Shown here one piece after another: positions 1 to 7,740 of a DNA stretch of 41,315 nucleotides. Both the position numbers and the translations under genes were made by a program. Location: contig UQMW01000013.1 of the NCBI GenBank assembly GCA_900542275.1, positions 1-41,315 of the forward strand, in the 5' to 3' direction. This stretch comes from an uncultured Collinsella sp. Lineage in GTDB: Bacteria > Actinomycetota > Coriobacteriia > Coriobacteriales > Coriobacteriaceae. The notes under the pieces were generated by a model. The model saw only the letters and a program-made list of their open reading frames with translations, was not told the DNA's origin and searched no databases. Each line of letters opens with the position of its first letter. The stretch's first letter is position 1.

Positions 1-266
1 CCGCCTGCGGCGACTCGGCTGCGAGCGGCCTGCGATGGAGCCGTTGCTGGTTGGGGCCGCTGGGCTGATGTGGGGGTACGTGGTTGTTGCGGGCCCTGGT
101 CCCGGCGGCGGCCTTGGCGCTTCGCGCCTGCCGCCTTTGGGGACTGTGGGGCTCGGCCGGCAGCTGCGGCGCGTTCGCGCCTGCTGCCTTGGGTGACTTT
201 GGGGTCGATTGGGGTTGTCTGCACAATTCGCGGTATTATGTTGCGGAGTTTTGAAAGGAGCCGCTG
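1..266. other. GC-rich stretch without a confident gene
   Basis: This is very G-rich, low-complexity sequence before the first clear gene. One plus-strand frame is open from the window edge to a TGA at 194-196 and could be the 3' end of a gene starting outside the window. Its translation is rich in Gly, Leu and Arg and shows no recognisable motif. A strong ribosome binding site (GAAAGGAG) just before 267 belongs to the next gene. I assign nothing here. Confidence 0.3.
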
Positions 267-845
267 GTGGTCACGACGACGTTTGCTTCGCCTTTGGGCG
301 AAATCCTGCTTGCCGCTGATGGCCGCGGTCTGACGGGGCTTTGGTTTGAGGGACAGGAGCACTTTGGTTCCACGCTTCTTAAAGAAAGCGCCGAATACGT
401 TGAGGGCACCGATGCAGTTTCAGGTGCCGGGGGCATGCAGACGGTAAATCCGGCCAATGGCGCGGCTTCTTCGGTGCTAGAGCGTTCTTGGGCTTGGCTC
501 AACGCCTATTTTGCGGGGCAGGAGCCTCGTTTTACGCCGCCGTTGCATATGATCGGTACGGCTTTTCAGCGTGAGGTTTGGTACGAGCTGCTTTCTATTC
601 CGCGCGGCGAGGTCGCCACGTACGGCGAGATTGCCCAGCGTATTGCGGCACGTCATTGCGCGCCCGGCAATGAACACCCGATTGTGTCTCCTCGCGCCGT
701 GGGTGCCGCGGTTGCGCGTAATCCCATTTCGATTATCGTGCCGTGCCATCGCGTGGTCGCGGCCGACGGATCGCTCAGCGGATATGCTGGCGGCCTCGAC
801 CGCAAGGAGTGGCTGCTGCGGCTTGAGGGCGCGTACGAGGGGTAA
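267..845 (+). CDS. ogt: Methylated-DNA--protein-cysteine S-methyltransferase
   Basis: Suicidal repair protein that moves the alkyl group from O6-alkylguanine (and O4-alkylthymine) in DNA to its own cysteine. The 192-residue product carries the family active-site motif PCHRVV in its C-terminal third, preceded by the helix-turn-helix region (FQREVWYELLSIPRGEVATY) and followed by GYAGGLDRKEWLLRLE, all typical of Ogt/MGMT. The start is GTG at 267, chosen because GAAAGGAG lies about 5 bases upstream. Length fits the family, although a loop with CAPGNEHPIVSP before the active site is longer than in E. coli Ogt. It appears monocistronic; a tandem repeat follows the stop codon. Confidence 0.93.
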   Translation: MVTTTFASPLGEILLAADGRGLTGLWFEGQEHFGSTLLKESAEYVEGTDAVSGAGGMQTVNPANGAASSVLERSWAWLNAYFAGQEPRFTPPLHMIGTAFQREVWYELLSIPRGEVATYGEIAQRIAARHCAPGNEHPIVSPRAVGAAVARNPISIIVPCHRVVAADGSLSGYAGGLDRKEWLLRLEGAYEG

Positions 846-884
846 CGCTCGAGCACTTTGCATAGCCAAGATGCCGTGAAAGAA

Positions 885-1035
885 CGGGACACGCTTTCCG
901 AATGGAGGCTCAGATGGAAACCACGTCCCGGAATTCTGTTTTAAAGCGGGATGCGCTTTCCGAATGGCGTCTCGAGCGGAAACCGTGCCCCGGAATACAG
1001 CCTCAGAGTGGGACGCCGTTTCCGGTTGAGACCAC
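885..1035. repeat. 62-bp tandem repeat, two full units and a partial third
   Basis: Units begin at 885, 947 and 1009, exactly 62 bases apart, each opening with a variant of CGGGACGCGCTTTCCG. Units 1 and 2 also share a GGAAACC..CGTCCCGGAAT block. Within each unit the opening GGGA..TTTCC is roughly complementary to the later GGAAACC..CCC, so each can fold as an imperfect hairpin. The third unit decays after about 27 bases, just before the 3' end of the convergent ClC gene. A short open frame through the repeat is not considered coding. Confidence 0.75.
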
Positions 1036-1051
1036 CTGCCTGGACATCGAT

Positions 1052-2302
1052 CTACGCCCGCTCCTGCAGGGCGTAGATGGACTTATCCATGTTGAATAGG
1101 TAAGCCACAACGCAGACGATGAAGAACGCCGGCAGATTACCGAAACCGAAGACCTCGCAGCCAATGAGGATCGGCGCGAGTAGCGTGTTGGTGGCGCTGC
1201 CAAAGACGGCTGCGTAGCCCAGCGCGGCGCAAAACCCGATGGGCATGCCGAGAATCCCGGCGAGTACGACACCCAGGCTGGCTCCGATGGAGAACAGCGG
1301 CGTCACCTCACCACCTTGATATCCTGCGGCAAGCGTGGTGATGGTGAGTGCGAATTTGAGCGCCCAGTCCCAAGGCATAATGGCGACCTTGCCGTCACCG
1401 TTGAGCGCCGCCGATATCAGGTTGGTGCCAAGTCCGCAGTACCGTCCCTGCCACAGCGCGAACAGGATCGCCGATAGCGCGATGCCCATAACAGCGATGC
1501 GCACATAGGGGTTGGGGAGCAGCCGCGCTGCAAGAGTCTTGGCATGCGCAAGGCACCAGGCAAAGGCGCCGCCTACCATGCCAAACGCGATGCCCAACAC
1601 CGCAAGCCGTCCAAGACCGGGGAGGTCGAGCGCATACGAGGCGGTAACGGCGACCTCGAACTTCTCGAGCCCCAGGGCGCCGGAGGTCATGCTTGCGGCG
1701 AGCGCGGCCGTAAGTGCGGGAAACAGCGCGCGGTATTCCATGCGTCCGGCGACAAGCACTTCGATAGCAAAGACCGTGGCGGCGAGCGGCGTTCGGAAGA
1801 GCCCGGCAAAGCCGGCGGCCATGCCGATAAGCAAAAACGTGTTGCCGGGGTCGCGGAAAGGCAAGCGTCGGCCGATCCAATGTGAGACGGTGGCGCCGAT
1901 CTGCACCGCTACGCCCTCGCGTCCCGCACTGCCGCCAAAGAGGTGCGTTCCCCACGTGCTCAGCATAACGAGCGGCACGAGGCGCGGGGAGATGGCGTCC
2001 TCGCGTCCGTGACCTACGTCGAATATTAAGCTCATGCCGCGGCCGGTGCCTTTGCCCCAGGTGCGGTAGGCAAACACGATGGCGAGGCCCATGAGGCCGA
2101 GGAAGGGAAGGAGCAGGGTGATGTGATCGTCGCGGAAAGTGCCGATCGCCAGGAGCACGCGTCCAAAGAGGGCACAGATGGCGCCAACGATAGCGCCGAC
2201 GGGGATTCCGACAGCGCCCGTAAGCACGAGGCCGCTATAGGTGCTGATCAGGCGTTTAATTCTGCTCGATGTGCTGCTTTCTGACATTTTGCTTTCCGAC
2301 AC
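1052..2302 (-). CDS. ClC-family chloride channel or anion/proton antiporter
   Basis: Integral membrane anion transporter, 416 residues with about ten hydrophobic segments. The family signature GSAGREGVAVQIGA is present and includes the gating glutamate of the GREG motif; the second signature reads GYQGGEVTPLFSIGASLG. The canonical GSGIP selectivity motif is not recognisable near the N-terminus. The GREG-V and GGEVTPLF forms recall the CLC-F fluoride/proton antiporters, but no fluoride riboswitch is visible upstream, so the substrate stays open. The start is GTG at 2302 behind GGGAG; an ATG five codons later (2287) is an alternative. It is convergent with ogt and appears monocistronic. Confidence 0.85.
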   Translation of the reverse strand: MSESKMSESSTSSRIKRLISTYSGLVLTGAVGIPVGAIVGAICALFGRVLLAIGTFRDDHITLLLPFLGLMGLAIVFAYRTWGKGTGRGMSLIFDVGHGREDAISPRLVPLVMLSTWGTHLFGGSAGREGVAVQIGATVSHWIGRRLPFRDPGNTFLLIGMAAGFAGLFRTPLAATVFAIEVLVAGRMEYRALFPALTAALAASMTSGALGLEKFEVAVTASYALDLPGLGRLAVLGIAFGMVGGAFAWCLAHAKTLAARLLPNPYVRIAVMGIALSAILFALWQGRYCGLGTNLISAALNGDGKVAIMPWDWALKFALTITTLAAGYQGGEVTPLFSIGASLGVVLAGILGMPIGFCAALGYAAVFGSATNTLLAPILIGCEVFGFGNLPAFFIVCVVAYLFNMDKSIYALQERA

Positions 2303-2372
2303 TTGCTCCCTTGATAGAAAAAGAGCTGGAGTTGCGCATCGTTGAGAGGCTTTCCAGCTTTAGCAAAACAAA

Positions 2373-2399
2373 CTTATAAGATGCGACGGGCCGCGTCAA
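2373..2399 (-). promoter_or_regulatory. Candidate promoter of the ClC gene
   Basis: On the minus strand a TTGACG box (2394-2399) and a TATAAG box (2373-2378) are separated by 15 bases, about 70 bases before the ClC start. Spacing is shorter than ideal, so this is a suggestion only. Confidence 0.35.
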
Positions 2400-2472
2400 G
2401 ATTATTGCCGGACGGCCTAGGAGGCGGCTGGTTGGCTGGCTTAAAACCTAGCGCGTGAAATGACGCCCCACG

Positions 2473-3111
2473 CTACTCAGCGCGCTTGATGGGATGACGA
2501 ACCACAGTCTTAAGTTTCTCCGGTGCACATTTACGTGGATCGGAGAGATAGATTTCGTGATGTAAACGGGTGTCTGAGAAGTCGGGGACATAGCCCTGCT
2601 CGGTCGCATATTCATGCATGGCGTCTACGGTTGCCGGCTCGCTGTCATAGGGTCCGGTATGCATGCATTGAACGCAGAGGCCCTCATCAACCTTAAGCAG
2701 CTCAACAGCGTTAAAGTCTAGTTTCTTTTTGGCCGTGGCTTCCGCGACTGCCCAGTCAAAGTCATCTCGGGTGACGAAATCGGGCAGGCGGATGCACGAG
2801 ATAAAGTTGAAATCGTCCTTGCGTACATAATCGATGTCGCCGCTCGGGGAGTCTTGCCACCAGAAACCCTCGAGCGGCGGTACCACAAAGTCGAAATAGC
2901 CCTCGATACTCCTTGAGCCTTTCTTTGACATCTTAACGGTATAGGCGATGCCGTAAAGCAGCGGCAGAGCGTTTTGATACTCGCCACCTTCGGTATTTGG
3001 GTCGCCCTTCCCGCGAACGGCAACGTAGCTCATAGGCGGGACAGTTATGATACTCGGCTTGCTTGCAGGTTTGTAGAGCTCCTTGCATTCCTTCTTAAAG
3101 TCTAACGCCAT
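2473..3111 (-). CDS. GyrI-like small-molecule-binding domain protein
   Basis: 212-residue soluble protein of the GyrI-like (SOUL/AraC effector-binding related) family without a DNA-binding domain. The N-terminus carries the typical 'PPMSYVAVRGKGDPN' strand-loop, followed by YGIAYTVKM and the EGFWWQ segment; the C-terminal half has CVQCMHTGPYDSEPATVDAM and HHEIYLSDPRK, all characteristic of the stand-alone group. Such domains bind amphipathic or drug-like small molecules, and some act as hydrolases; the ligand here cannot be read from sequence. The ATG at 3111 follows AAAGGCGG. It appears to be a single gene. Confidence 0.85.
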   Translation of the reverse strand: MALDFKKECKELYKPASKPSIITVPPMSYVAVRGKGDPNTEGGEYQNALPLLYGIAYTVKMSKKGSRSIEGYFDFVVPPLEGFWWQDSPSGDIDYVRKDDFNFISCIRLPDFVTRDDFDWAVAEATAKKKLDFNAVELLKVDEGLCVQCMHTGPYDSEPATVDAMHEYATEQGYVPDFSDTRLHHEIYLSDPRKCAPEKLKTVVRHPIKRAE

Positions 3112-3293
3112 GTTGGCCGCCTTTCTGCGTATTGGCCTGCTTAGATAGCGGAATCATATCATATTAACGAACAGCTGTTCGAATGATTTGGCTGACAGAT
3201 TGAGATGCATACGTTGTGTATGGCGGTCGGCCTGACCCCGTCGATGATTTCTCTGCCTTCCCGGCGCCTCATCTATGGCTGCCATTTCCCAAT

Positions 3294-3328
3294 ATAAAAC
3301 CTGCCAAAATAAACCTGTCCCTTTTTGG
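3294..3328 (-). repeat. CCTGCCAAAA-family repeat, inverted copy 1
   Basis: 35 bases that, read on the minus strand, are identical to 6860-6894. This copy lacks the outer left stem half (AACCTG), so its own hairpin is short. It lies 55 bases before the ABC ATPase gene, and its partner lies just after the permease gene, so the two copies bracket the ABC pair in inverted orientation. Confidence 0.85.
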
Positions 3329-3382
3329 TCGGTGCGAAATGGGTGATACTAAAGAGTTATCCGACCAGATGGGAATTAATCG

Positions 3383-4084
3383 ATGGCCTATATCGAATTC
3401 AAAGACGTCATCAAAGCATATGGCGAGGGCGACGCCCGCATCCACGCGCTCGACGGCGCGAGCTTTACGGTCGAGCGCGGCGAGCTCGCCATCATTTTGG
3501 GTGCTTCGGGTGCCGGCAAGACTACGGCCCTCAACATTCTGGGCGGCATGGACACGGCAACCTCCGGCACCGTGACGGTGGACGGGCGCGACGTGAGCTC
3601 CGCCAACGAGGCTCAGCTCGTGGAATACCGCCGCGCTGATGTCGGCTTTGTCTTCCAGTTCTACAATCTGGTCCCCAACCTGACGGCGCTTGAGAACGTC
3701 GAGCTTGCGGCGCAAATCTGCCCCGATTCGCTCGATGCCGAGCAAACGCTTTGCCAGGTTGGCCTGGGTGAGCGCCTCGCCAACTTCCCCGCGCAGCTTT
3801 CGGGCGGCGAGCAGCAGCGCGCGTCCATCGCCCGTGCACTGGCAAAGAACCCCAAGCTGCTTCTGTGCGACGAGCCCACGGGTGCACTCGACTACAAAAC
3901 TGGCAAGCAGATCTTGCAGCTGCTGCAGGATACCTGCCGCAAGCAGGGCATTACGGTCATTATCATCACCCACAACTCCGCGCTCGCGCCCATGGCCGAT
4001 CGCCTGATTCGCTTTAAGAATGGCCGCGTGGAGAGCGAGACGGTCCAGCAAAATCCCGTGCCGATCGAGACGATCGAGTGGTAG
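3383..4084 (+). CDS. ABC transporter ATP-binding protein (MacB/LolD type)
   Basis: Nucleotide-binding subunit, 233 residues, that powers the FtsX-like permease encoded next. Walker A is GASGAGKTT, the Q-loop region is VGFVFQFYNLVPNLTA, the signature is LSGGEQQRASIARAL, Walker B with catalytic Glu is LLLCDEPTGALD, and the switch histidine sits in IIITHN. The FQFYNLVPNLTALENV segment is typical of the MacB/LolD/SalX class acting on lipids, lipoproteins or peptides rather than nutrient import. The stop lies 5 bases before the likely ATG of the permease, so the two are translationally close. Substrate unknown. Confidence 0.92.
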   Translation: MAYIEFKDVIKAYGEGDARIHALDGASFTVERGELAIILGASGAGKTTALNILGGMDTATSGTVTVDGRDVSSANEAQLVEYRRADVGFVFQFYNLVPNLTALENVELAAQICPDSLDAEQTLCQVGLGERLANFPAQLSGGEQQRASIARALAKNPKLLLCDEPTGALDYKTGKQILQLLQDTCRKQGITVIIITHNSALAPMADRLIRFKNGRVESETVQQNPVPIETIEW

Positions 4085-4089
4085 CGCCC

Positions 4090-6855
4090 ATGGACCAGGA
4101 CCGCCACAACAGCCAATGCCGCGATGCACAGAACACGGAGCGCGAGCAGGATTTTACGACCTACCGCACTGCCCAAAGTTCAAACGACATGGTGCCGACG
4201 GTGTTTCGCCGCGGTGTCTACCGCACGATTCGCGGCAGCCTCAAACGCTTCCTGTCTATCGTCGTAATCACCGCGCTCGGCGTGAGCGTGATGTGCGGCC
4301 TCAAGGCGGGTTGCGAGGATCTGTGCGATTCGGTCGACGCTTACTTTGACCAGCAGAATGTTTATGACATCAACGTGCAGTCGACCTATGGTCTGACCGA
4401 TGACGATCTTGCGGCGATCCAAGAGGTTGATGGCGTCGAGACTGCCGAGGGCATCTATACCGAGACCGCCTATACCGCCGTGGGTACGACGCGCGAGCGT
4501 GTCGTCGTACAGAGCCTCTCCAAAGAGAATATTGACCAACCGGTGCTGGTGGGCGGCGATCTGCCCGAGCGTGCCGGCGAGGTCGCGGTGACCTCGCGTT
4601 TTTTGAAGGCTTCGGGCAAAAAGCTCGGCGACACCGTGAGTTTTGCCGCCAATGACGCGAGCTCGTCCAATCAAAGTGCCAAGGATCAGTTCGCCGCGGG
4701 TGATTACACCATTACGGCTGAGGTCCTCGATCCCACCGATGTGAGCTCCGACTCGACGGTCAACGCCTTCCGTGCCGCCTCGGCCGCGGACTACAAGTTC
4801 TACGTAAGCGAGGATGCCGCGACCTCGTCGTCCTATTCCGCGATCCACGTGGTCGTCGAGGGAGCCAAGGATCTCAACTCATATTCCGATGCCTACACGA
4901 CAAAGATTGACGAGGTCAAGGCCAATATCGATAAGATCCGCGACGGACGCGAAAGGGCACGTGCTCAAGAGTTGACGGTCGATACGCCGGCAAGTTTGGA
5001 TGCGGCAGAGCGCCAAGCGAATATGCTCTTTGGGATCGAGCAGGACAACATCAATCGCATGGCCGAGGGCAGCGACGAGCGTGCGCAGGCGCAAGCCGAC
5101 CTGGACCAGCGCCGTGCCGCCGCCGACCAGCAGTTTGCCGATGCCCGTGCCGAGCTCTCTGACCTGGGCGAATGCACCTGGTACATCCAGGACCGCGGCA
5201 ATATCGCAAGCTACTCGAGCGTGGAGAGCGATAGCTCGTCAATCGAGGCCATTGCCACGGTGTTCCCGTTCATCTTCTTTATCGTCGCCGTGCTTATCAG
5301 CCTCACTACCGCCACCCGCATGGTCGAGGAGGAGCGCACGCTTATTGGCCTGTACAAGGCGCTCGGCTATTCACGCGGGCGTATCCTGTCCAAATATGTG
5401 GACTACTCGCTGTGGGCGTGTCTGATCGGTGGCGTGCTCGGCAATGTCATCGGATTTGTGGGCCTGCCGCTGTTCCTGTTTACGGTGTTCGACGACATGT
5501 ACTCGCTGCCCCAGATGCTGCTTTCGTACGACATCGTGTCCTCGCTCGTCTCGGTGGCGCTGTTTGCCGTGGGCGTGGTGGGCGCCACAATTATCGCCTG
5601 CCGCCACGAGATGGCCGAGACCCCGGCCTCGCTCATGCGCCCCAAGGCCCCGCGCGCCGGCTCGCGTATCTTGCTCGAGCGCATCGGCTTTATCTGGCAC
5701 CGCATGGGCTTTTTGAACAAGGTCGCTGCACGCAACTTATTCCGCTACAAAAAGCGCGCCTTTATGACCATCTTCGGTATCGCCGGCTGCACGGCGCTCG
5801 TGATTTGCGGTATGGGAATTCGCGACACGTCGGTGGCGCTTTCGCCCAAACAGTACGGGCATATCACGCGCTATGACTTGCTGGCGGTCGCCAATCCCGA
5901 CGATTTTTCGCAGACGTGCGCGGCATTGGATGAGCGCAGCACGGCCAATGATTCCAACGTGACGGTGACCTCGACCCTGCCGATTATGACCGACAACGTC
6001 ACCTTTACGTTTGGCGGCAAGAGCGAGACCGTGCAGCTCATCGTGGTGCCCGATGGCCGCACGAACGATCTGGACGACTACGTTCGCCTTGAGGACGAGT
6101 CCAAAGAACCGCTGTCTTTGCGTGACGGAGACGTGTATCTGAGCAAAAGTTCACAGCTGGTGCTTGGGATTCAGCCGGGCGATACGGCTCACGTCCAGGA
6201 TTCGTCGCTCAATGTTGCCAAGGTCAAAGTCAGCGACATTTCGCTCAACTATCTGGGCAACACGCTTTACATGACGCAGGGTACCTATGAGCGCGCGTTC
6301 GGTCGAAGCGCGCGCCTCAACGGCATCCTTGCGCTGCTCAAGGGCTCGTCGGCCGATCAGATTGCGTTTAGCAAGAAGCTTAAGAGTGACGGTTGGCTCA
6401 CAATTTCGAGTACGGCCGAGCATTGGGAAAACTATGAGGCGAACTTTACGATTATCAATTCTGTCGTGGTGCTCGTGACCTTTATGGCGGCGTGTCTGTC
6501 GTTTGTGGTGGTGTTTACGCTGTCCAACACCAACATCTCCGAGCGCGAACGCGAGCTGGCGACCATCAAGGTGCTGGGCTTCCGCCGTGGCGAGGTTCAC
6601 CATTACGTTAACAAGGAGACGTTGATCCTCACGGCGATCGGAGCCGCGCTGGGCGTACCGCTGGGCGGCTTGCTGGCCGAGAGTTTTACGTACATTTTGC
6701 AGATGCCGTCGCTGTACTTTGACGTCGAGGTCGAGCCGCTAAGCTACGTGCTCGCCGTGGCGCTTTCCTTTGGCTTTACGTTTATCGTCAACCTCGCCAC
6801 CAACCGTACCCTCAACAAGATTGACATGGTCGGTGCCCTCAAGAGCGCCGAGTAA
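4090..6855 (+). CDS. FtsX-like ABC transporter permease
   Basis: Large permease of about 921 residues partnering the preceding ATPase. Layout: a cytosolic N-terminus, a first membrane helix near residues 54-72, a long extracytoplasmic region with a charged coiled-coil stretch (about residues 285-355), a three-helix FtsX domain (starting FPFIFFIVAVLISL), a second extracytoplasmic domain after GIAGCTALVICG, and a C-terminal FtsX domain (VVLVTFMAACLSFVVVF). This is the MacB-like mechanotransmission architecture with two FtsX domains in one chain. ATG 4090 is preferred over GTG 4078 (which would overlap the ATPase gene), but no strong ribosome binding site separates them. Likely exports or extracts peptides or lipids. 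Confidence 0.88.
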   Translation: MDQDRHNSQCRDAQNTEREQDFTTYRTAQSSNDMVPTVFRRGVYRTIRGSLKRFLSIVVITALGVSVMCGLKAGCEDLCDSVDAYFDQQNVYDINVQSTYGLTDDDLAAIQEVDGVETAEGIYTETAYTAVGTTRERVVVQSLSKENIDQPVLVGGDLPERAGEVAVTSRFLKASGKKLGDTVSFAANDASSSNQSAKDQFAAGDYTITAEVLDPTDVSSDSTVNAFRAASAADYKFYVSEDAATSSSYSAIHVVVEGAKDLNSYSDAYTTKIDEVKANIDKIRDGRERARAQELTVDTPASLDAAERQANMLFGIEQDNINRMAEGSDERAQAQADLDQRRAAADQQFADARAELSDLGECTWYIQDRGNIASYSSVESDSSSIEAIATVFPFIFFIVAVLISLTTATRMVEEERTLIGLYKALGYSRGRILSKYVDYSLWACLIGGVLGNVIGFVGLPLFLFTVFDDMYSLPQMLLSYDIVSSLVSVALFAVGVVGATIIACRHEMAETPASLMRPKAPRAGSRILLERIGFIWHRMGFLNKVAARNLFRYKKRAFMTIFGIAGCTALVICGMGIRDTSVALSPKQYGHITRYDLLAVANPDDFSQTCAALDERSTANDSNVTVTSTLPIMTDNVTFTFGGKSETVQLIVVPDGRTNDLDDYVRLEDESKEPLSLRDGDVYLSKSSQLVLGIQPGDTAHVQDSSLNVAKVKVSDISLNYLGNTLYMTQGTYERAFGRSARLNGILALLKGSSADQIAFSKKLKSDGWLTISSTAEHWENYEANFTIINSVVVLVTFMAACLSFVVVFTLSNTNISERERELATIKVLGFRRGEVHHYVNKETLILTAIGAALGVPLGGLLAESFTYILQMPSLYFDVEVEPLSYVLAVALSFGFTFIVNLATNRTLNKIDMVGALKSAE

Positions 6856-6894
6856 CCTGCCAAAAAGGGACAGGTTTATTTTGGCAGGTTTTAT
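6854..6894 (+). terminator. CCTGCCAAAA-family hairpin, copy 2 (likely terminator)
   Basis: A perfect 12-bp stem, AACCTGCCAAAA (6854-6865) with TTTTGGCAGGTT (6879-6890), encloses a 13-base loop and ends in TTTTAT. The left arm overlaps the TAA stop of the permease gene. It has the form of a bidirectional intrinsic terminator, yet 35 bases are identical to 3294-3328 and related copies lie at 12913 and 15129, so it also behaves as a dispersed repeat. Confidence 0.75.
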
Positions 6895-6971
6895 CTGGGC
6901 GAACGCCGGACAACCATTAGGTGGCCCGGCGTTCGCCCCGTTTTGCTGGGGATGTCTGTCGTTCAGTGCTC

Positions 6972-7292
6972 TTACTGGCCAATCCAGTGTTGCGCATAGC
7001 TCTTAATGTCCTCGGTAAAACCGTCAAGGTCGTCAAGGGTGATCACGCTGTCGATAAGCAAATTGGCTATCTCGCGGTGCATTGTGCTGCGGCGAATGTC
7101 GTTTGCAATTACGCCTGAGGACAGCTTGTCTCTATTGAGGCGCTCTTCTAGTGTCCAAAATCTACTGGACGCTTCGCTGTCGCCGTTCAGCATCTCAACG
7201 TACTGGGCGATGAGCTTTTCCATATAACGTTCTTGCCATTGAGGAAGCATTTTCTTAAATAGCTTCCAGTCGCTTTCGGCTACGTCGCGCAT
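6972..7292 (-). CDS. Conserved hypothetical protein (small helical, uncharacterised)
   Basis: 106-residue acidic, helical protein starting MRDVAESDWKLF, with PQWQERYMEKLIAQY and a C-terminal ITLDDLDGFTEDIKSY. Homologues of this type are common in Firmicutes and Actinobacteria and are sometimes labelled 'multidrug transporter', which the sequence does not support because there is no membrane helix. The ATG at 7292 is chosen because GGAGG precedes it closely; an in-frame extension to 7334 has no ribosome binding site. Function unknown. Confidence 0.7.
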   Translation of the reverse strand: MRDVAESDWKLFKKMLPQWQERYMEKLIAQYVEMLNGDSEASSRFWTLEERLNRDKLSSGVIANDIRRSTMHREIANLLIDSVITLDDLDGFTEDIKSYAQHWIGQ

Positions 7293-7415
7293 ATGTCCTC
7301 CGCTCGTCAAACGGGCTTTCCATTTGCCTTTCATTCTATTTGGTTTTCGCTCACAGGCGTGGATGAGAGGCTCTCTTTAGCCTTCGAGATTGGGCTTGTA
7401 TGGGTCGTATGCCAC

Positions 7416-7564
7416 AAAATGGGCCTATCTACTACGTTTGCTACCACACCCTCGACCGTGACAAAGATTATGAAATTAAAACCGCAGGTAGAGGGCTTGC
7501 CAATTTTCGGAAAAGGCGGGTATGGTCGGCCCTCTCGAGTTAAACGTAGTAAATAGGCCCTTTT
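7416..7564. repeat. 149-bp palindromic element
   Basis: Arms of about 23 bases, 7416-7439 and 7542-7564, are inverted copies with one substitution and one indel (core GGGCCTATCTACTACGTTT against AAACGTAGTAAATAGGCCC). The interior of about 100 bases holds a second, weaker complementarity (ACCCTCGACCG near 7447 against GGTCGGCCCTC near 7524). No coding potential is seen. The form is that of a miniature inverted-repeat element; with the next element it fills the 448-base gap between the small hypothetical gene and the XRE gene. Confidence 0.7.
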
Positions 7565-7622
7565 CTTGGCGCGCGGTCAGCTCAATGCTAATCTCCGTGC
7601 CGGAACTGACCCAGTTGTTTGT

Positions 7623-7691
7623 AAGTTGCGGTGATATACGGACTGTTTGGCGCTTTGGAGCTTCAAAACAGTCCCTATCTCACCGCAACTT
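7623..7691. repeat. GTTGCGGTGATATA-family hairpin, copy 1
   Basis: Arms 7623-7648 and 7666-7691 pair over 26 positions with two mismatches, around a 17-base loop. The outer bases AGTTGCGGTGATATA are shared with the element at 16178-16244, whereas the inner stem here (GGACTGTTT) is different. Confidence 0.8.
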
Positions 7692-7740
7692 GGAAGGGGC
7701 AGGCGGTGTCGGATGAGTGGCGCTGGCTGGTTGGGGTGGT

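Noticed and set aside
902..1099. 65-codon frame through the 62-bp repeat
   Set aside because: The coding appearance comes from repeat periodicity; no recognisable product, and it enters the convergent ClC gene.
2303..2472. Possible fluoride riboswitch before the CLC-F-like gene
   Set aside because: No crcB-motif core could be found in the minus-strand leader; only a weak promoter is visible.
6972..7292. Multidrug transporter label for the small hypothetical
   Set aside because: The protein is short, charged and has no hydrophobic helix, so a transporter function is not supported.
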